This document shows positions 18,644 to 27,061 of a stretch of 64,000 nt of DNA, piece after piece (the stretch's first letter is position 1; every line of letters starts with the position of its first letter). A program made the translations under genes and the position numbers. Source of the DNA: Blastocatellia bacterium (GTDB taxonomy: Bacteria > Acidobacteriota > Blastocatellia > UBA7656 > JADIYM01). The stretch spans positions 16,178-80,177 of the forward strand of contig JAJTWZ010000012.1 of the NCBI GenBank assembly GCA_021463145.1, written 5' to 3'. A model generated the notes under the pieces. That model worked only from the letters and a program-made list of their open reading frames with translations. It was not told the origin of the DNA and made no database searches.

Positions 18644-18994
18644 ATGCCACGAACACAGTCCACTACCCAGATCGCACCGCTGATTCGACCGGACGAATAC
18701 GCGACCCGGCCCCGATCGCGGGCCAGGTCGGTTTTCGCCAATATCCTTCGAACCGCCGGAGCCGTCGCGTCCGTGGCCGTGCCGGGAATCGGACCGGCAA
18801 TTGGCGCAATCGCGAATGCAGCAAACCGGAATGCCGCGCAGGCCTTGGCGTTCGACGGCGAAAGCAATGCCGTGCGCTATCTCGAGTTGCAGCGCGCAAT
18901 CTCTGAGGAGACGCGCGTCATCGAGTCGACGTCGAACGTGATGAAGGCCCGCCACGACGCGATGATGAACTCGATACGGAATATGAAGTCGTAG
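18644..18994 (+). CDS. Small protein upstream of sctU, candidate T3SS secreted rod/needle-type subunit
   Basis: A 116-residue protein. ATG 18644 has GGAGG about nine bases upstream. A basic Arg-rich start is followed by a hydrophobic Ala/Gly/Val stretch (TAGAVASVAVPGIGPAIGAIANAA) and a C-terminal amphipathic helix ending SNVMKARHDAMMNSIRNMK. A small protein with a C-terminal helix of this kind is typical of T3SS rod, needle or filament subunits. The gene ends only 4 bp before sctU, which has no ribosome site of its own, so the two are likely translationally coupled. The T3SS link is inferred from context; identity with SctI or SctF is not shown. Confidence 0.7.
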   Translation: MPRTQSTTQIAPLIRPDEYATRPRSRARSVFANILRTAGAVASVAVPGIGPAIGAIANAANRNAAQALAFDGESNAVRYLELQRAISEETRVIESTSNVMKARHDAMMNSIRNMKS

Positions 18995-18998
18995 CAGC

Positions 18999-20150
18999 GT
19001 GGCGAGCTCTTCAACATCGGAGCGCACCGAGCAGCCGACTCCGAAGCGCCTTCGCGAAGCCCGGCGAAAGGGACAGGTCGCAGTCAGCCGCGACCTGGCG
19101 TCGGCAGCTGGATTCGCGTGCGCCCTCGGCGTTCTCGCTGCTTCGCTTCCATTCGCGGCACGGCGTCTTGCGAGCACCGCAAGCCTGGCAATCGAACGAG
19201 CCGTCAGCACCGAATCGCTGGACGCCGCGGCCGCCCTGGCGACCGTGGACGATGCGTTGTGGACGATGCTCTCGGTATCTCTTCCAATCGTGGCGGCAGC
19301 ACTCGTGGGAGGGGCGGTTCTGACGTTACTGCAGACGAAGGCGTTGATTACTGCCGAGTCGTTCGCTCCCAAGCTCGAGAGGTTCGATCCAGTAGCCGGC
19401 ATCAAGCGATTGTTCGCCCATCGCACTCTCATCGAGCTTGGCAAGACGTGGCTGAAGCTGTCCGCCGTCGGCGTCGCAGTCGTCTGGGCGGCGGGCGGAG
19501 AAGGACTGCGCACGCTTGTGCAGTCGGCAGCCTCGGGCCCAGGCGATGCGATTTTCGCCGGTGTGCGCGTATGCCTGCTCGCCGCTGGTGCAGTCGCCGT
19601 ATCTTCCGTGGTCCTTGGCGGTATCGACGTGCTGTTGCAGCGCTGGCTGCACAACAGGGACCTGCGCATGACGAAAGACGACGTGCGGCGGGATCACAAG
19701 GAGGAAGAGGGCGACCCGCACGTCAAGAACACGCGCATGCAGATCCATCGCGAACTGGCGCTATCGACGATGCTGCGCAACACACGTACGGCGAACTTCG
19801 TCGCCGTAAACCCGACACACCTTGCGGTTGCGGTCGCGTGGGACGAGTCGTGCGACGGCGCACCGAGAATCGTGGCGAAGGGCGCCGGAGAAGCGGCCAG
19901 GCGCATACGTCGCGAGGGCGAATGGAACGGCGTGCGCATCGTCCGTGACAAACCGCTGGCGCGGGCGCTCTACGCTGTCCCGACTGAGGCGGAGATCCCG
20001 GAAGCGCTCTACGTCGCTGTCGCCGAGACACTCGCTTTCATTGCAAACGAGACTGCGGATGCGCTGGCGGACCGAGTCGAACCTACGACGGCTCGGTCCT
20101 TAGCTTCGCGATCTTTGCCCGGAACTCCTGAATCTGGTGATCAGGCATGA
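18999..20150 (+). CDS. sctU: T3SS export switch protein SctU (FlhB family)
   Basis: A 383-residue protein starting at GTG 18999. The N terminus has the family signature SERTEQPTPKRLREARRKGQVAVSRDL. Four membrane helices span about residues 35-225, then the cytosolic domain begins with the linker DLRMTKDDVRRDHKEEEGDP and carries the autocleavage motif FVAVNPTHLAVAV (NPTH). Cleavage between N and P lets SctU and SctP switch substrate class. The gene is about 12.9 kb from the rest of the operon. Its last 68 bp overlap the convergent TPR gene. Confidence 0.93.
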   Translation: MASSSTSERTEQPTPKRLREARRKGQVAVSRDLASAAGFACALGVLAASLPFAARRLASTASLAIERAVSTESLDAAAALATVDDALWTMLSVSLPIVAAALVGGAVLTLLQTKALITAESFAPKLERFDPVAGIKRLFAHRTLIELGKTWLKLSAVGVAVVWAAGGEGLRTLVQSAASGPGDAIFAGVRVCLLAAGAVAVSSVVLGGIDVLLQRWLHNRDLRMTKDDVRRDHKEEEGDPHVKNTRMQIHRELALSTMLRNTRTANFVAVNPTHLAVAVAWDESCDGAPRIVAKGAGEAARRIRREGEWNGVRIVRDKPLARALYAVPTEAEIPEALYVAVAETLAFIANETADALADRVEPTTARSLASRSLPGTPESGDQA

Positions 20151-21159
20151 ACGGCGCCAGGAGGATGAATCGCTCGTATGCGTCGGCTGCCTGGGTGCGT
20201 AGCCCGCGAGATTCCAGAATCTGAGCAAGCGACAGGAAGTACTTCGACTGCTGGTCGTTCGGGCATTCCTTGCAGACGTCGATGGCTTTCTGAAGCGCCT
20301 CTGTGGCACCGGGCAGATCCGGCTTGCCGTTCAGGGCCGTCGCAAGCGCGTACCAGGCACTGGCGCTTCCCTGATTGTCGGGGCCGATCTCGCCGATCGC
20401 CTGCCGGGCCGATGACTCGGCCTCCGCCAGCTTGCCGGACTCGAAATAGGAGCGGGAGAGGTTGATGCGGGCCTCGGGAAACGGGCCCTGACGTGCTGCA
20501 ATCGCCTTCTCGAAGTACGGGATCGCGTCGCCGTAGCGCTTGAGCGCCTTATAGGTTAGCGCGATGTTGTAGATCGCTTCGGGATCGTCGGGACTTAGCT
20601 TGAGAACCTCGGTGTACTGGCGCAACGCTTCGTCGTAGTCACGGAGCGCGTAGCTCGCGCGGCCGATCCGGTTCCGGGCGTCTACGTTCTTGCGGTCGAC
20701 CACGAGCGCGCGCTTGTAGGAATCCGCGGCATTCTGCACGTCAGAAATATCGAAATAGGCGTCGCCAAGATCGATAAGCGCGTCGACGAACCGGCTTTCG
20801 AGACGAATTGCCGCTTCGTATTGGGTGATCGCGCCTTCGAAGTCACCCTTCTCGTAAAGACGACGGCCGGCCTCGTAGCGCTTGGTGGCCTCGGGTGAGA
20901 TGGCCATCGTCGCGGGATCCTCGTTGACTTCCGAAGGATCGGGAGACTTCGGCTTTCCAGGTGTGTGCTTGACGGGCTTGGGTTTGGCGACGATTCGCGT
21001 GCGTGCGCGCAAGTACGGCCGATCCAGTCCACCGCCCCGTTCGATATCGCGAATCTGTGCCGAAACGACTCCAGACAGCGCAAAGGCTGCGATAACGACC
21101 ACGGCACCGCACGGCCCGATTATGCGCACCTTTCGATGCGACCTCCTGACGCTGTCCAT
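20083..21159 (-). CDS. TPR protein with N-terminal membrane anchor or signal
   Basis: A 358-residue protein. ATG 21159 (MDSVRRSHRKVRIIGPCGAVVVIAAFALSG) is preferred, with GAGGAG upstream. An N-terminal hydrophobic segment is followed by a basic/Pro linker and at least six TPR units: RRLYEKGDFEGAITQYEAAIRLES, DLGDAYFDISDVQNAADSYKRAL, ALRDYDEALRQYTEVLKLSPDDPEAIYNIALTYKALKRYGDAIPYFEKAIA, and more. It is probably a periplasmic or membrane-tethered scaffold. The C-terminal 22 codons overlap the end of sctU on the other strand. It lies downstream of the kinase gene on the same strand. Confidence 0.9.
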   Translation of the reverse strand: MDSVRRSHRKVRIIGPCGAVVVIAAFALSGVVSAQIRDIERGGGLDRPYLRARTRIVAKPKPVKHTPGKPKSPDPSEVNEDPATMAISPEATKRYEAGRRLYEKGDFEGAITQYEAAIRLESRFVDALIDLGDAYFDISDVQNAADSYKRALVVDRKNVDARNRIGRASYALRDYDEALRQYTEVLKLSPDDPEAIYNIALTYKALKRYGDAIPYFEKAIAARQGPFPEARINLSRSYFESGKLAEAESSARQAIGEIGPDNQGSASAWYALATALNGKPDLPGATEALQKAIDVCKECPNDQQSKYFLSLAQILESRGLRTQAADAYERFILLAPFMPDHQIQEFRAKIAKLRTEPS

Positions 21160-21190
21160 GCTTACTCCTCGGTCGACTGTTCGACCGAGC

Positions 21191-23224
21191 TTATTGTACA
21201 GACTTCGCGCAACGGAACCCGAGACCCTCGACGGATTTTTCCGGCGGATACCAGTTGCGGAACGATGTGGTTGCGCGCTCCTTTGGCGAGCCGAGGTTGC
21301 CGCCACGCACGATCTTGAACGTCAGGTCCTTCGGTACCGCTGTCGAGCCGGGATAAGGGCTGAAGTTGTCGCTGCACCATTCCGCTACGTTTCCGCAAAG
21401 GTCGAGAACGCCGAACGGGCTGGCGCCGTCGGGCTCCGAGCCAACCGGTTGGAGGGTAAGTAACTTCGAATCCGCTGTGTACGCGCGGCCGGGAATCCAG
21501 TCCATTCCCCATGGATAAAGCCGTCCGTCCGTGCCACGAGCGGAATACTCCCACTCGGCCTCGGTCGGGAGGCGCTTGTTCGCCCAGTCGGCATAGGCCC
21601 GGGCATCCGCCCAGTCGACGGTGTCGACCGGAAGGTCGCCCGTCCCAACCTTGTAGGTGTTGTTGGCCCAGCCCGATGGCGCCTTGTACCCGGTCGCCTG
21701 GACGAACTCCGCGTACTGCTTGTTCGTCACCTCCGTCTTGTCCATGAAGAACGGTTTGACCTCGACCTCGTGCGGCGGGCCCTCGTATTCGTCTCCACCC
21801 TCGCGTCCCATCACGAACTTCCCGCCCGGAACGAGCACCATTCCCGGGGGCGGCTCGGACGGGTTCGCCGGGACCGACGGACCGGCGACCGGAGGGCCGG
21901 CAGGCGATGGGGTGCGAGAGAATGCACCAGCAAAAAAAGCAATGGCGAGTCCGACGACGATGACGACGACGGCGCCGACTGCCAGGTGCAGGCCTGTTTT
22001 CGATTTCGGGGAAGCTTCGGTCGTCGCGCCGGGGACGTAGATTCGCGTGCTGGGAGTATCGGTACCAAACGCCGGCACAGAAGAAGGCGGAGGAGTGGCC
22101 TGGTCACGCGCACCGGGAATCGCAACATTCGACGACATGGCGACGGTCTCGCCGACAGTCGCCTCACCACTTCGAAGGCCTGATCCGGTCCCCGTCCCTC
22201 CTGGAGGCGTATTCAACGCCTTCGGCATTACCGAGGTCGCGCGGAGCGACCCGTCCGCCGGCGGCGTGCGCCGAGGAATGCCCGATAGCCCGGACGTCGA
22301 CGTGCCGAGGCTGCCTGTCCCAGTCGACTCTCGTCCGGGGGCATCTCCGAAAACGGCTGCGTACAGATCCTGGGCGAAGTCGATCGTCGATGCGTAACGA
22401 TTGTCGCGCTTCTTTTCGAGCGCCTTGAATATGACGGCTTCCGCCTCCGGCGGAAGGTCGGGAACGCGGTCGAGTAGTGTCGGCGGCTCGTCGGAGATGT
22501 GCATCATTGCGACGGCGATGGGCGTCGCCGCCAGAAAAGGGACCGATCCGCAGAGCATCTCGTACGCCACCACGGCGAGCGAATAAAGGTCCGAGCGAGC
22601 GTCCAGGTCAGCCGCGGCTCGACATTGTTCGGGTGACAGGTAATGCGGCGTCCCGATGATCGTGCCGGTGATCGTCAGGTTGTCGACATTCGACTTCTGA
22701 TCGACCATCTTCGCGATGCCGAAGTCGAGCACCTTCACTTCGTCGTCACCGTTAGGCAACTCGCGAAGCATTACGTTGTCGGGCTTGACGTCACGATGGA
22801 CGATACCCTGCTGGTGCGCCGCGTCGAGCGCCGCCGAAACGCGGTCGACGATCCGTACGGTCCGCTCGACCGAGAAAGCACCCTCGGCTCTCATGATTTC
22901 GCGCAGGCTTCGCCCAGGGAAGTACTCCATCACGAGATAGACAATGTTGTCGCTCGTGATCCCGAAGTCGTTCACCAGGATGGCGTTCATGTGCCGGATG
23001 CGCGCGGCGGCCTTGGCCTCGCGCTGAAATCGCGGGATCGACGCCGGGTCCGAGAGCATCGCAGAATGCAGGACTTTCACGGCGCACTGGTGATCCATGA
23101 GGATGTGCGTCGCACGGTAGACCGAACCCATGCCCCCTTTACCGAGCAATGCGTCGATTCGGTACTTTCCGTCGAGCACCTGCCCAATGTACGGATCGTC
23201 GCCGCCTGGCTTATTCGAAGTCAT
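21191..23224 (-). CDS. Ser/Thr protein kinase fused to formylglycine-generating-enzyme-like domain
   Basis: A 677-residue protein. Residues ~17-290 are a complete Hanks-type kinase: LLGKGGMGSVYRA (Gly loop), CAVKVLHS (Lys), GIVHRDVKPDNVML (catalytic Asp), KVLDFGIAKM (DFG) and GTPHYLSPEQC. A Ser/Thr/Pro-rich linker and one membrane helix (LHLAVGAVVVIVVGLAIAFF) follow. The C-terminal ~230 residues are an FGE/SUMF1-like sulfatase-modifying-factor domain (GMVLVPGGKFVMG; TEVTNKQYAEFV; LPTEAEWEYSARG; DLCGNVAEWCSD; GGNLGSPKERATTSFRNW). The kinase faces the cytosol and the FGE-like domain the outside, so it could sense an external ligand. Such fusions occur in several soil phyla. Confidence 0.93.
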   Translation of the reverse strand: MTSNKPGGDDPYIGQVLDGKYRIDALLGKGGMGSVYRATHILMDHQCAVKVLHSAMLSDPASIPRFQREAKAAARIRHMNAILVNDFGITSDNIVYLVMEYFPGRSLREIMRAEGAFSVERTVRIVDRVSAALDAAHQQGIVHRDVKPDNVMLRELPNGDDEVKVLDFGIAKMVDQKSNVDNLTITGTIIGTPHYLSPEQCRAAADLDARSDLYSLAVVAYEMLCGSVPFLAATPIAVAMMHISDEPPTLLDRVPDLPPEAEAVIFKALEKKRDNRYASTIDFAQDLYAAVFGDAPGRESTGTGSLGTSTSGLSGIPRRTPPADGSLRATSVMPKALNTPPGGTGTGSGLRSGEATVGETVAMSSNVAIPGARDQATPPPSSVPAFGTDTPSTRIYVPGATTEASPKSKTGLHLAVGAVVVIVVGLAIAFFAGAFSRTPSPAGPPVAGPSVPANPSEPPPGMVLVPGGKFVMGREGGDEYEGPPHEVEVKPFFMDKTEVTNKQYAEFVQATGYKAPSGWANNTYKVGTGDLPVDTVDWADARAYADWANKRLPTEAEWEYSARGTDGRLYPWGMDWIPGRAYTADSKLLTLQPVGSEPDGASPFGVLDLCGNVAEWCSDNFSPYPGSTAVPKDLTFKIVRGGNLGSPKERATTSFRNWYPPEKSVEGLGFRCAKSVQ

Positions 23225-23514
23225 TTCCGGTCTGGAATCGTCCTGCTGCGGTCATCGGATTTGTGCGCGTGCTAGCCTAGCCGTCCGGCCGGTCCGAGTC
23301 AATTTCATGTCGTGCGGACGTTCTGCCATTCCTACACTCCTGTGCTCTCGATATGAAGCGGTAGTGTCGGAACGCCTTCCGCGCCAACTCTCGACAGTCG
23401 GCCGAGATGTCCGGAATCGTTGCCGAAATCAACGGATCCGTTCGGTGTCGTACGGTTTGTGTTCCCCCTGCGCGGATCGACGATCGATGCTCGTGCCTGC
23501 CCGCGACACGATGC
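23225..23514. other. Intergenic region of ~290 bp without a recognisable gene
   Basis: This gap lies between the kinase start and the stop of the ferredoxin gene. It contains the kinase promoter by position. Short open frames here have no ribosome site or family signature, and no repeat or hairpin was seen. Confidence 0.5.
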
Positions 23515-23811
23515 TCATTTGGACAGGTCCGCCTCCAGGTAACGCGAAAGCCGGACGACACGCAGACCGGGTTCGACTCGGGTCTTGCAAGCGAGCACGG
23601 ACTTCTTGTGGCCACGATGGTTCAGCACGATGACTTCACAGTGGGCGCATTCTCCGGCGCCGCAGTAGTTGCCTTCGACGATGGCGCGCCCGCCGATCGA
23701 GGCGAGCGCACTCAGTAGACTGACGCCGCCTGGCACATCGACCTCGCGAGTTACGAGCCGGATCGTGACGCTCTTTGGCGGGCGCCGCTTTCGTGAGTCG
23801 GGTTGGGTCAT
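23515..23811 (-). CDS. 2Fe-2S plant-type ferredoxin
   Basis: A 98-residue protein with a basic N-terminal tail and a beta-grasp ferredoxin core. Cluster ligands are visible as NYCGAGECAHCEV (Cx4Cx2C) and a later LACKTRV Cys, the arrangement of [2Fe-2S] ferredoxins. It carries electrons for an unknown partner. It is monocistronic by position: a long hairpin lies just upstream and the kinase gene follows after about 290 bp. Confidence 0.88.
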   Translation of the reverse strand: MTQPDSRKRRPPKSVTIRLVTREVDVPGGVSLLSALASIGGRAIVEGNYCGAGECAHCEVIVLNHRGHKKSVLACKTRVEPGLRVVRLSRYLEADLSK

Positions 23812-23820
23812 TCGACGAAT

Positions 23821-23859
23821 CGGGGCGCGTAGTCCTCTTGCGGAAGACTACACGCCCCG
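23821..23859 (-). terminator. 17-bp stem-loop downstream of the SGNH hydrolase gene
   Basis: Arms 23821-23837 and 23843-23859 surround a 5-nt loop. The two positions that are not Watson-Crick are C/A in plus-strand RNA but G-U in minus-strand RNA, so the stem is fully paired only in the minus-strand transcript. It sits about 50 bp past the stop of the minus-strand gene ending at 23908, as expected of a terminator. There is no clear U-run. Confidence 0.6.
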
Positions 23860-23907
23860 GATCGAACCACGATCAGGGCGCCATCGTTTAGCGGCGCCGG
23901 TAGTGCA

Positions 23908-25239
23908 TCAGCGGCCGAGGATCACGAATTCGGCCGAGCGCGCGGCCGGCGCGTACTTCACGATGTCGTCCAGCGTAGCCGACTTCGCCGAACTGGCCAT
24001 ACATACCTGCGGGTCTGCCGCTGCGATCGCAGCCACGTCGGGATGGGTAAGCGAGGTTCCATACTTCGCGTTGATTGCATCGACGGCCAGCGACGCGATG
24101 ATTGCGTGGCCAGTCGCCGACGGGTGAACGCCGTCCAGGCCGAAAAGTCCGCCAAGATAGGCGGTCGTGATAGTTCCGACGCCGTCGACAGCGAGACCGT
24201 CACGAGCGATTTCCGTGAGGACGGAGTTGATGTCGACGAATGCCCAGCCGTTCGCATCGGCAAGCGCCTTGAGCTTTGCGTTGTACTTCTTGGTCGCCTT
24301 GCGGATCTTCTTTACTTCCTTTCGAGTGAGGATCTGGTGTGCCGCGAGCTGGCCCTGCTGGGTTCCGCCCGCGATGGCCTGGATCGTGGGAAGCGCCGAA
24401 AGCGGCACGAAGGCATCCTTCTGTACGCCGAAGAGCAACTTGATCTGCGCCGCGTCGAGACCCGTGATCGCCGAAAGTTCGGCAACCGAGAACAGGTTCG
24501 CGATGACCGTAACGTCCGGAACGTTGAATACAACGGCTTTGGCTCCCGTTGCGGCGAGCGCGCCGAAGGCCGTGTCGGCCTGCGTATTGAACGTCTGGGT
24601 CGGAGTCAGCGTCGTATCGTCCACTGTCGCGGCGAGTGCGGCGCCGAGGGCGTCGTTACTCCCAAGCCAGATAGAGAGGAACGTCGGCTGCAGGCCGACA
24701 GCCGTCTCAACCTGGGTCCGCGGCGTGTTCGCCGGCGCGGGCGCGAAGGCATACGGGAAGCCCAGGACGAAATCCTCAGCCGTGTCGACCGTGGCGAGAT
24801 TCGATAGATCGATCGACCACTTCGTCGTGATCGCTTCGCCCATGTTCTGCCCCGGAATCGCGACGTCGGTTGCCGGCAACGTAGGATTTACCCTTCCGGT
24901 CGTCTGGCCGGTAGCAAACGTCGTGGCTCCAACCCGGCACGTGCCTGGGATCTGGAGAAGCAATCCCTGGCCGGTAGCCGGATTCGGAGTAGGAATACCC
25001 GGATACGCAATCGACGGAATGACTACCTGGGTGCCCATCGAGGTGGCAAGTCGCCCGTAAAAGCCCGTCGCCTGTCCGTCGGCAAACAGAGCCCCGTCCT
25101 TGAATCCGGCCGTCAGGCTATCGCCCACGCCGACGAATCGTGAGAAGTCGGCGCCGCCACCACGTGCAAACGTTACTGGATTCGCAATGGAAGAAAGGAC
25201 CAGTGCCGCAGCGGACACGTACAGAAACAGTCTTTTCAT
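23908..25239 (-). CDS. Secreted SGNH/GDSL-family hydrolase (esterase-like), copy 1
   Basis: A 443-residue protein with signal peptide (MKRLFLYVSAAALVLSSIANP). Block I is FVGVGDSLTAGFKDG with the nucleophile Ser. Block III is a WLGSNDALGAAL segment (GxND). The C-terminal GLDGVHPSATGHAIIASL supplies the catalytic Asp and His. It probably hydrolyses an ester in an extracellular lipid or polysaccharide. A full-length paralogue at 44.5-45.8 kb shares the layout (YLGGL-GLDG-H) but lacks the Ser. The C terminus here is about 45 residues longer. Confidence 0.9.
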   Translation of the reverse strand: MKRLFLYVSAAALVLSSIANPVTFARGGGADFSRFVGVGDSLTAGFKDGALFADGQATGFYGRLATSMGTQVVIPSIAYPGIPTPNPATGQGLLLQIPGTCRVGATTFATGQTTGRVNPTLPATDVAIPGQNMGEAITTKWSIDLSNLATVDTAEDFVLGFPYAFAPAPANTPRTQVETAVGLQPTFLSIWLGSNDALGAALAATVDDTTLTPTQTFNTQADTAFGALAATGAKAVVFNVPDVTVIANLFSVAELSAITGLDAAQIKLLFGVQKDAFVPLSALPTIQAIAGGTQQGQLAAHQILTRKEVKKIRKATKKYNAKLKALADANGWAFVDINSVLTEIARDGLAVDGVGTITTAYLGGLFGLDGVHPSATGHAIIASLAVDAINAKYGTSLTHPDVAAIAAADPQVCMASSAKSATLDDIVKYAPAARSAEFVILGR

Positions 25240-25490
25240 GACTTTTACTCCTGAATGTTACTGAAAACTATGACGAGTCGATGAGAGGTCACGAGATTAT
25301 CACGCGTCGAAAACGTCGTCCAAGAGTCGACGTGTCGCGGGGCGCTCGTGCAGTTCCCTGGAACGGGCCCCCGCCGCCGTAAGGGCGAACTTAGCCTCGA
25401 GAATTCGTGGAAATGGATTGCGTGGGGGATGGAGGGGTATCGGCCAGCCCGAATCGTTCCGCGACCGATCTCGACGGGCGATCGGCGAAT

Positions 25491-26810
25491 TCAGAGTTTC
25501 AACTTCCGGACCAGGGTGTCGCGAAACGCGTCGGCAGATTGAATCTCGCCCTTTCCGTCGATCTTGCTCCACTGACTGTTTGCAATGAAGTGGAACCAGC
25601 CATTCACGGCAACGCCAAGTGTCGGTTCGTCGAAGACCGGATTGGCTCCGTCGAGCACGTCGAGTCCTTCGACGGTCCGGAATCCCTTTCCCATGCGCAC
25701 CCTCGCCACCCGGTGCGGCTGGATGCCATTCTGAATGACGATCAGGTCGTTTCCCGACACGGTGACGCCATCGATTCCCGGAAGGCAGACCGAATCCGGT
25801 GAAGGAACCCTCTCGACCGATCTGGTCGTGAGGTCAACCGAGCAAAGTCCCAGCACATAGTCGGCGACGATAAGTCGCGCGCCGTCTGGTGTAAGCGCCA
25901 TGCCCTGCGGCGAAACGAGCTGGCCCTCCGGAATCAGCACATCGAGCCTGCCGCGACCCGCTCTTGCGACGAACAGAGCTCCACCCGTTCCGTCGCTTGC
26001 ATAGACGTCGCCGTTCGGCGCAAGCAGGACATCGCCAATTGCGTGCGACTTGCCATCGGTGGATTCGAGCGAATGGACGACCTTTCCCGTAGCGATATCG
26101 AAGCCAACGAGCGCCGACTTGCCTGTATCAGCCTCGAGGACGTCCGCGGTTTGTGGCACGGCCGCGGTTGCGGCCCACAGAATCCGCCGTCTGGAGTCGA
26201 CGGCGATACCGAACACGCTCCAAAGGCCCGCCGTTCGATCGGCGAAGACCAATACCCGTCCTTCCCGGTCGATTCGCAGGATTTTTCTTTCTCGAATGCT
26301 GCTCGCAAACCAGGAATTCGTCTGAGGATCGAAGGCAAGTCCCTCGAGAATCAGACCACGGCCGGGAATCGTGAACGCCGTCTCGCTGGAGCCGGACGCG
26401 ATCGAGTTCGCGTCCAGTCGATCGCAAACGGAACGAAATCGTGCAGTGCCCGCAAGCGATCGGAAGTCCTGGTCCTTGCCGGCTGGCATCGACAGGCCCA
26501 TCGCCGCGAGCCGTTCGAGAAGGGCCAACGCCTCGTTCGATTTACCGTTCAGGGCCAGTGCACAGGCCAATTTGTATATGAAACGAGGATGGTCGTTTCG
26601 AATCGCTGACGCTTTCCGCATCTCCGACAGGAAAACGTCGAACTTGCCTGCTTCGTATGCATCCAGTCCGCGCCGCCCCGCGCGATTAGCTTCGATATGC
26701 GCTGCGGCGAGCGTCTGCTTCGACTGCGCGATTCCGGAATAGACCATTGTCGAAAGAAGAAGACTGACGCCCATCAACCTGACAGGCAGATAGATCGACG
26801 ATGCGCTCAT
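25491..26810 (-). CDS. Secreted NHL/SMP-30-like beta-propeller protein
   Basis: A 439-residue protein. ATG 26810 (MSASSIYLPVRLMGVSLLLSTM) gives a signal peptide and has GGGAG upstream. After a short helical TPR-like part (EANRAGRRGLDAYEAGKFDVFLSEM; NGKSNEALALLERLAAMG) come repeated propeller blades: LAFDPQTNSWFASSIRERKILRI, VFGIAVDSRRRILWAA, DVLLAPNGDVYASDGTGG and MALTPDGARLIVADYVLGL. It may be a periplasmic binding or lactonase-like protein; no metal ligands could be assigned. The promoter region is shared divergently with the gene at 27062. Confidence 0.85.
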   Translation of the reverse strand: MSASSIYLPVRLMGVSLLLSTMVYSGIAQSKQTLAAAHIEANRAGRRGLDAYEAGKFDVFLSEMRKASAIRNDHPRFIYKLACALALNGKSNEALALLERLAAMGLSMPAGKDQDFRSLAGTARFRSVCDRLDANSIASGSSETAFTIPGRGLILEGLAFDPQTNSWFASSIRERKILRIDREGRVLVFADRTAGLWSVFGIAVDSRRRILWAATAAVPQTADVLEADTGKSALVGFDIATGKVVHSLESTDGKSHAIGDVLLAPNGDVYASDGTGGALFVARAGRGRLDVLIPEGQLVSPQGMALTPDGARLIVADYVLGLCSVDLTTRSVERVPSPDSVCLPGIDGVTVSGNDLIVIQNGIQPHRVARVRMGKGFRTVEGLDVLDGANPVFDEPTLGVAVNGWFHFIANSQWSKIDGKGEIQSADAFRDTLVRKLKL

Positions 26811-27061
26811 TCTGCTCACTCCCTGATCACTCGTTTGCGTGCCGAGACCAAAACGAATCCGATTGGACAGTCTTTCTGCGTGAGCCGGTGCGGGACGCAG
26901 CAAATTTACAGAAGTTTACGGGCCAGAAAGCACGGAAATAGCTTTAACGAGCGGTGCCGCGGCCCGTCAGTTTTGACACGAAAGAGTGGCGTGGGCTATT
27001 CTCCGGTGGTTACGGATAAATTCGGGAACCTACCCAATTCACAGGCATTTCGGCGACGAGG

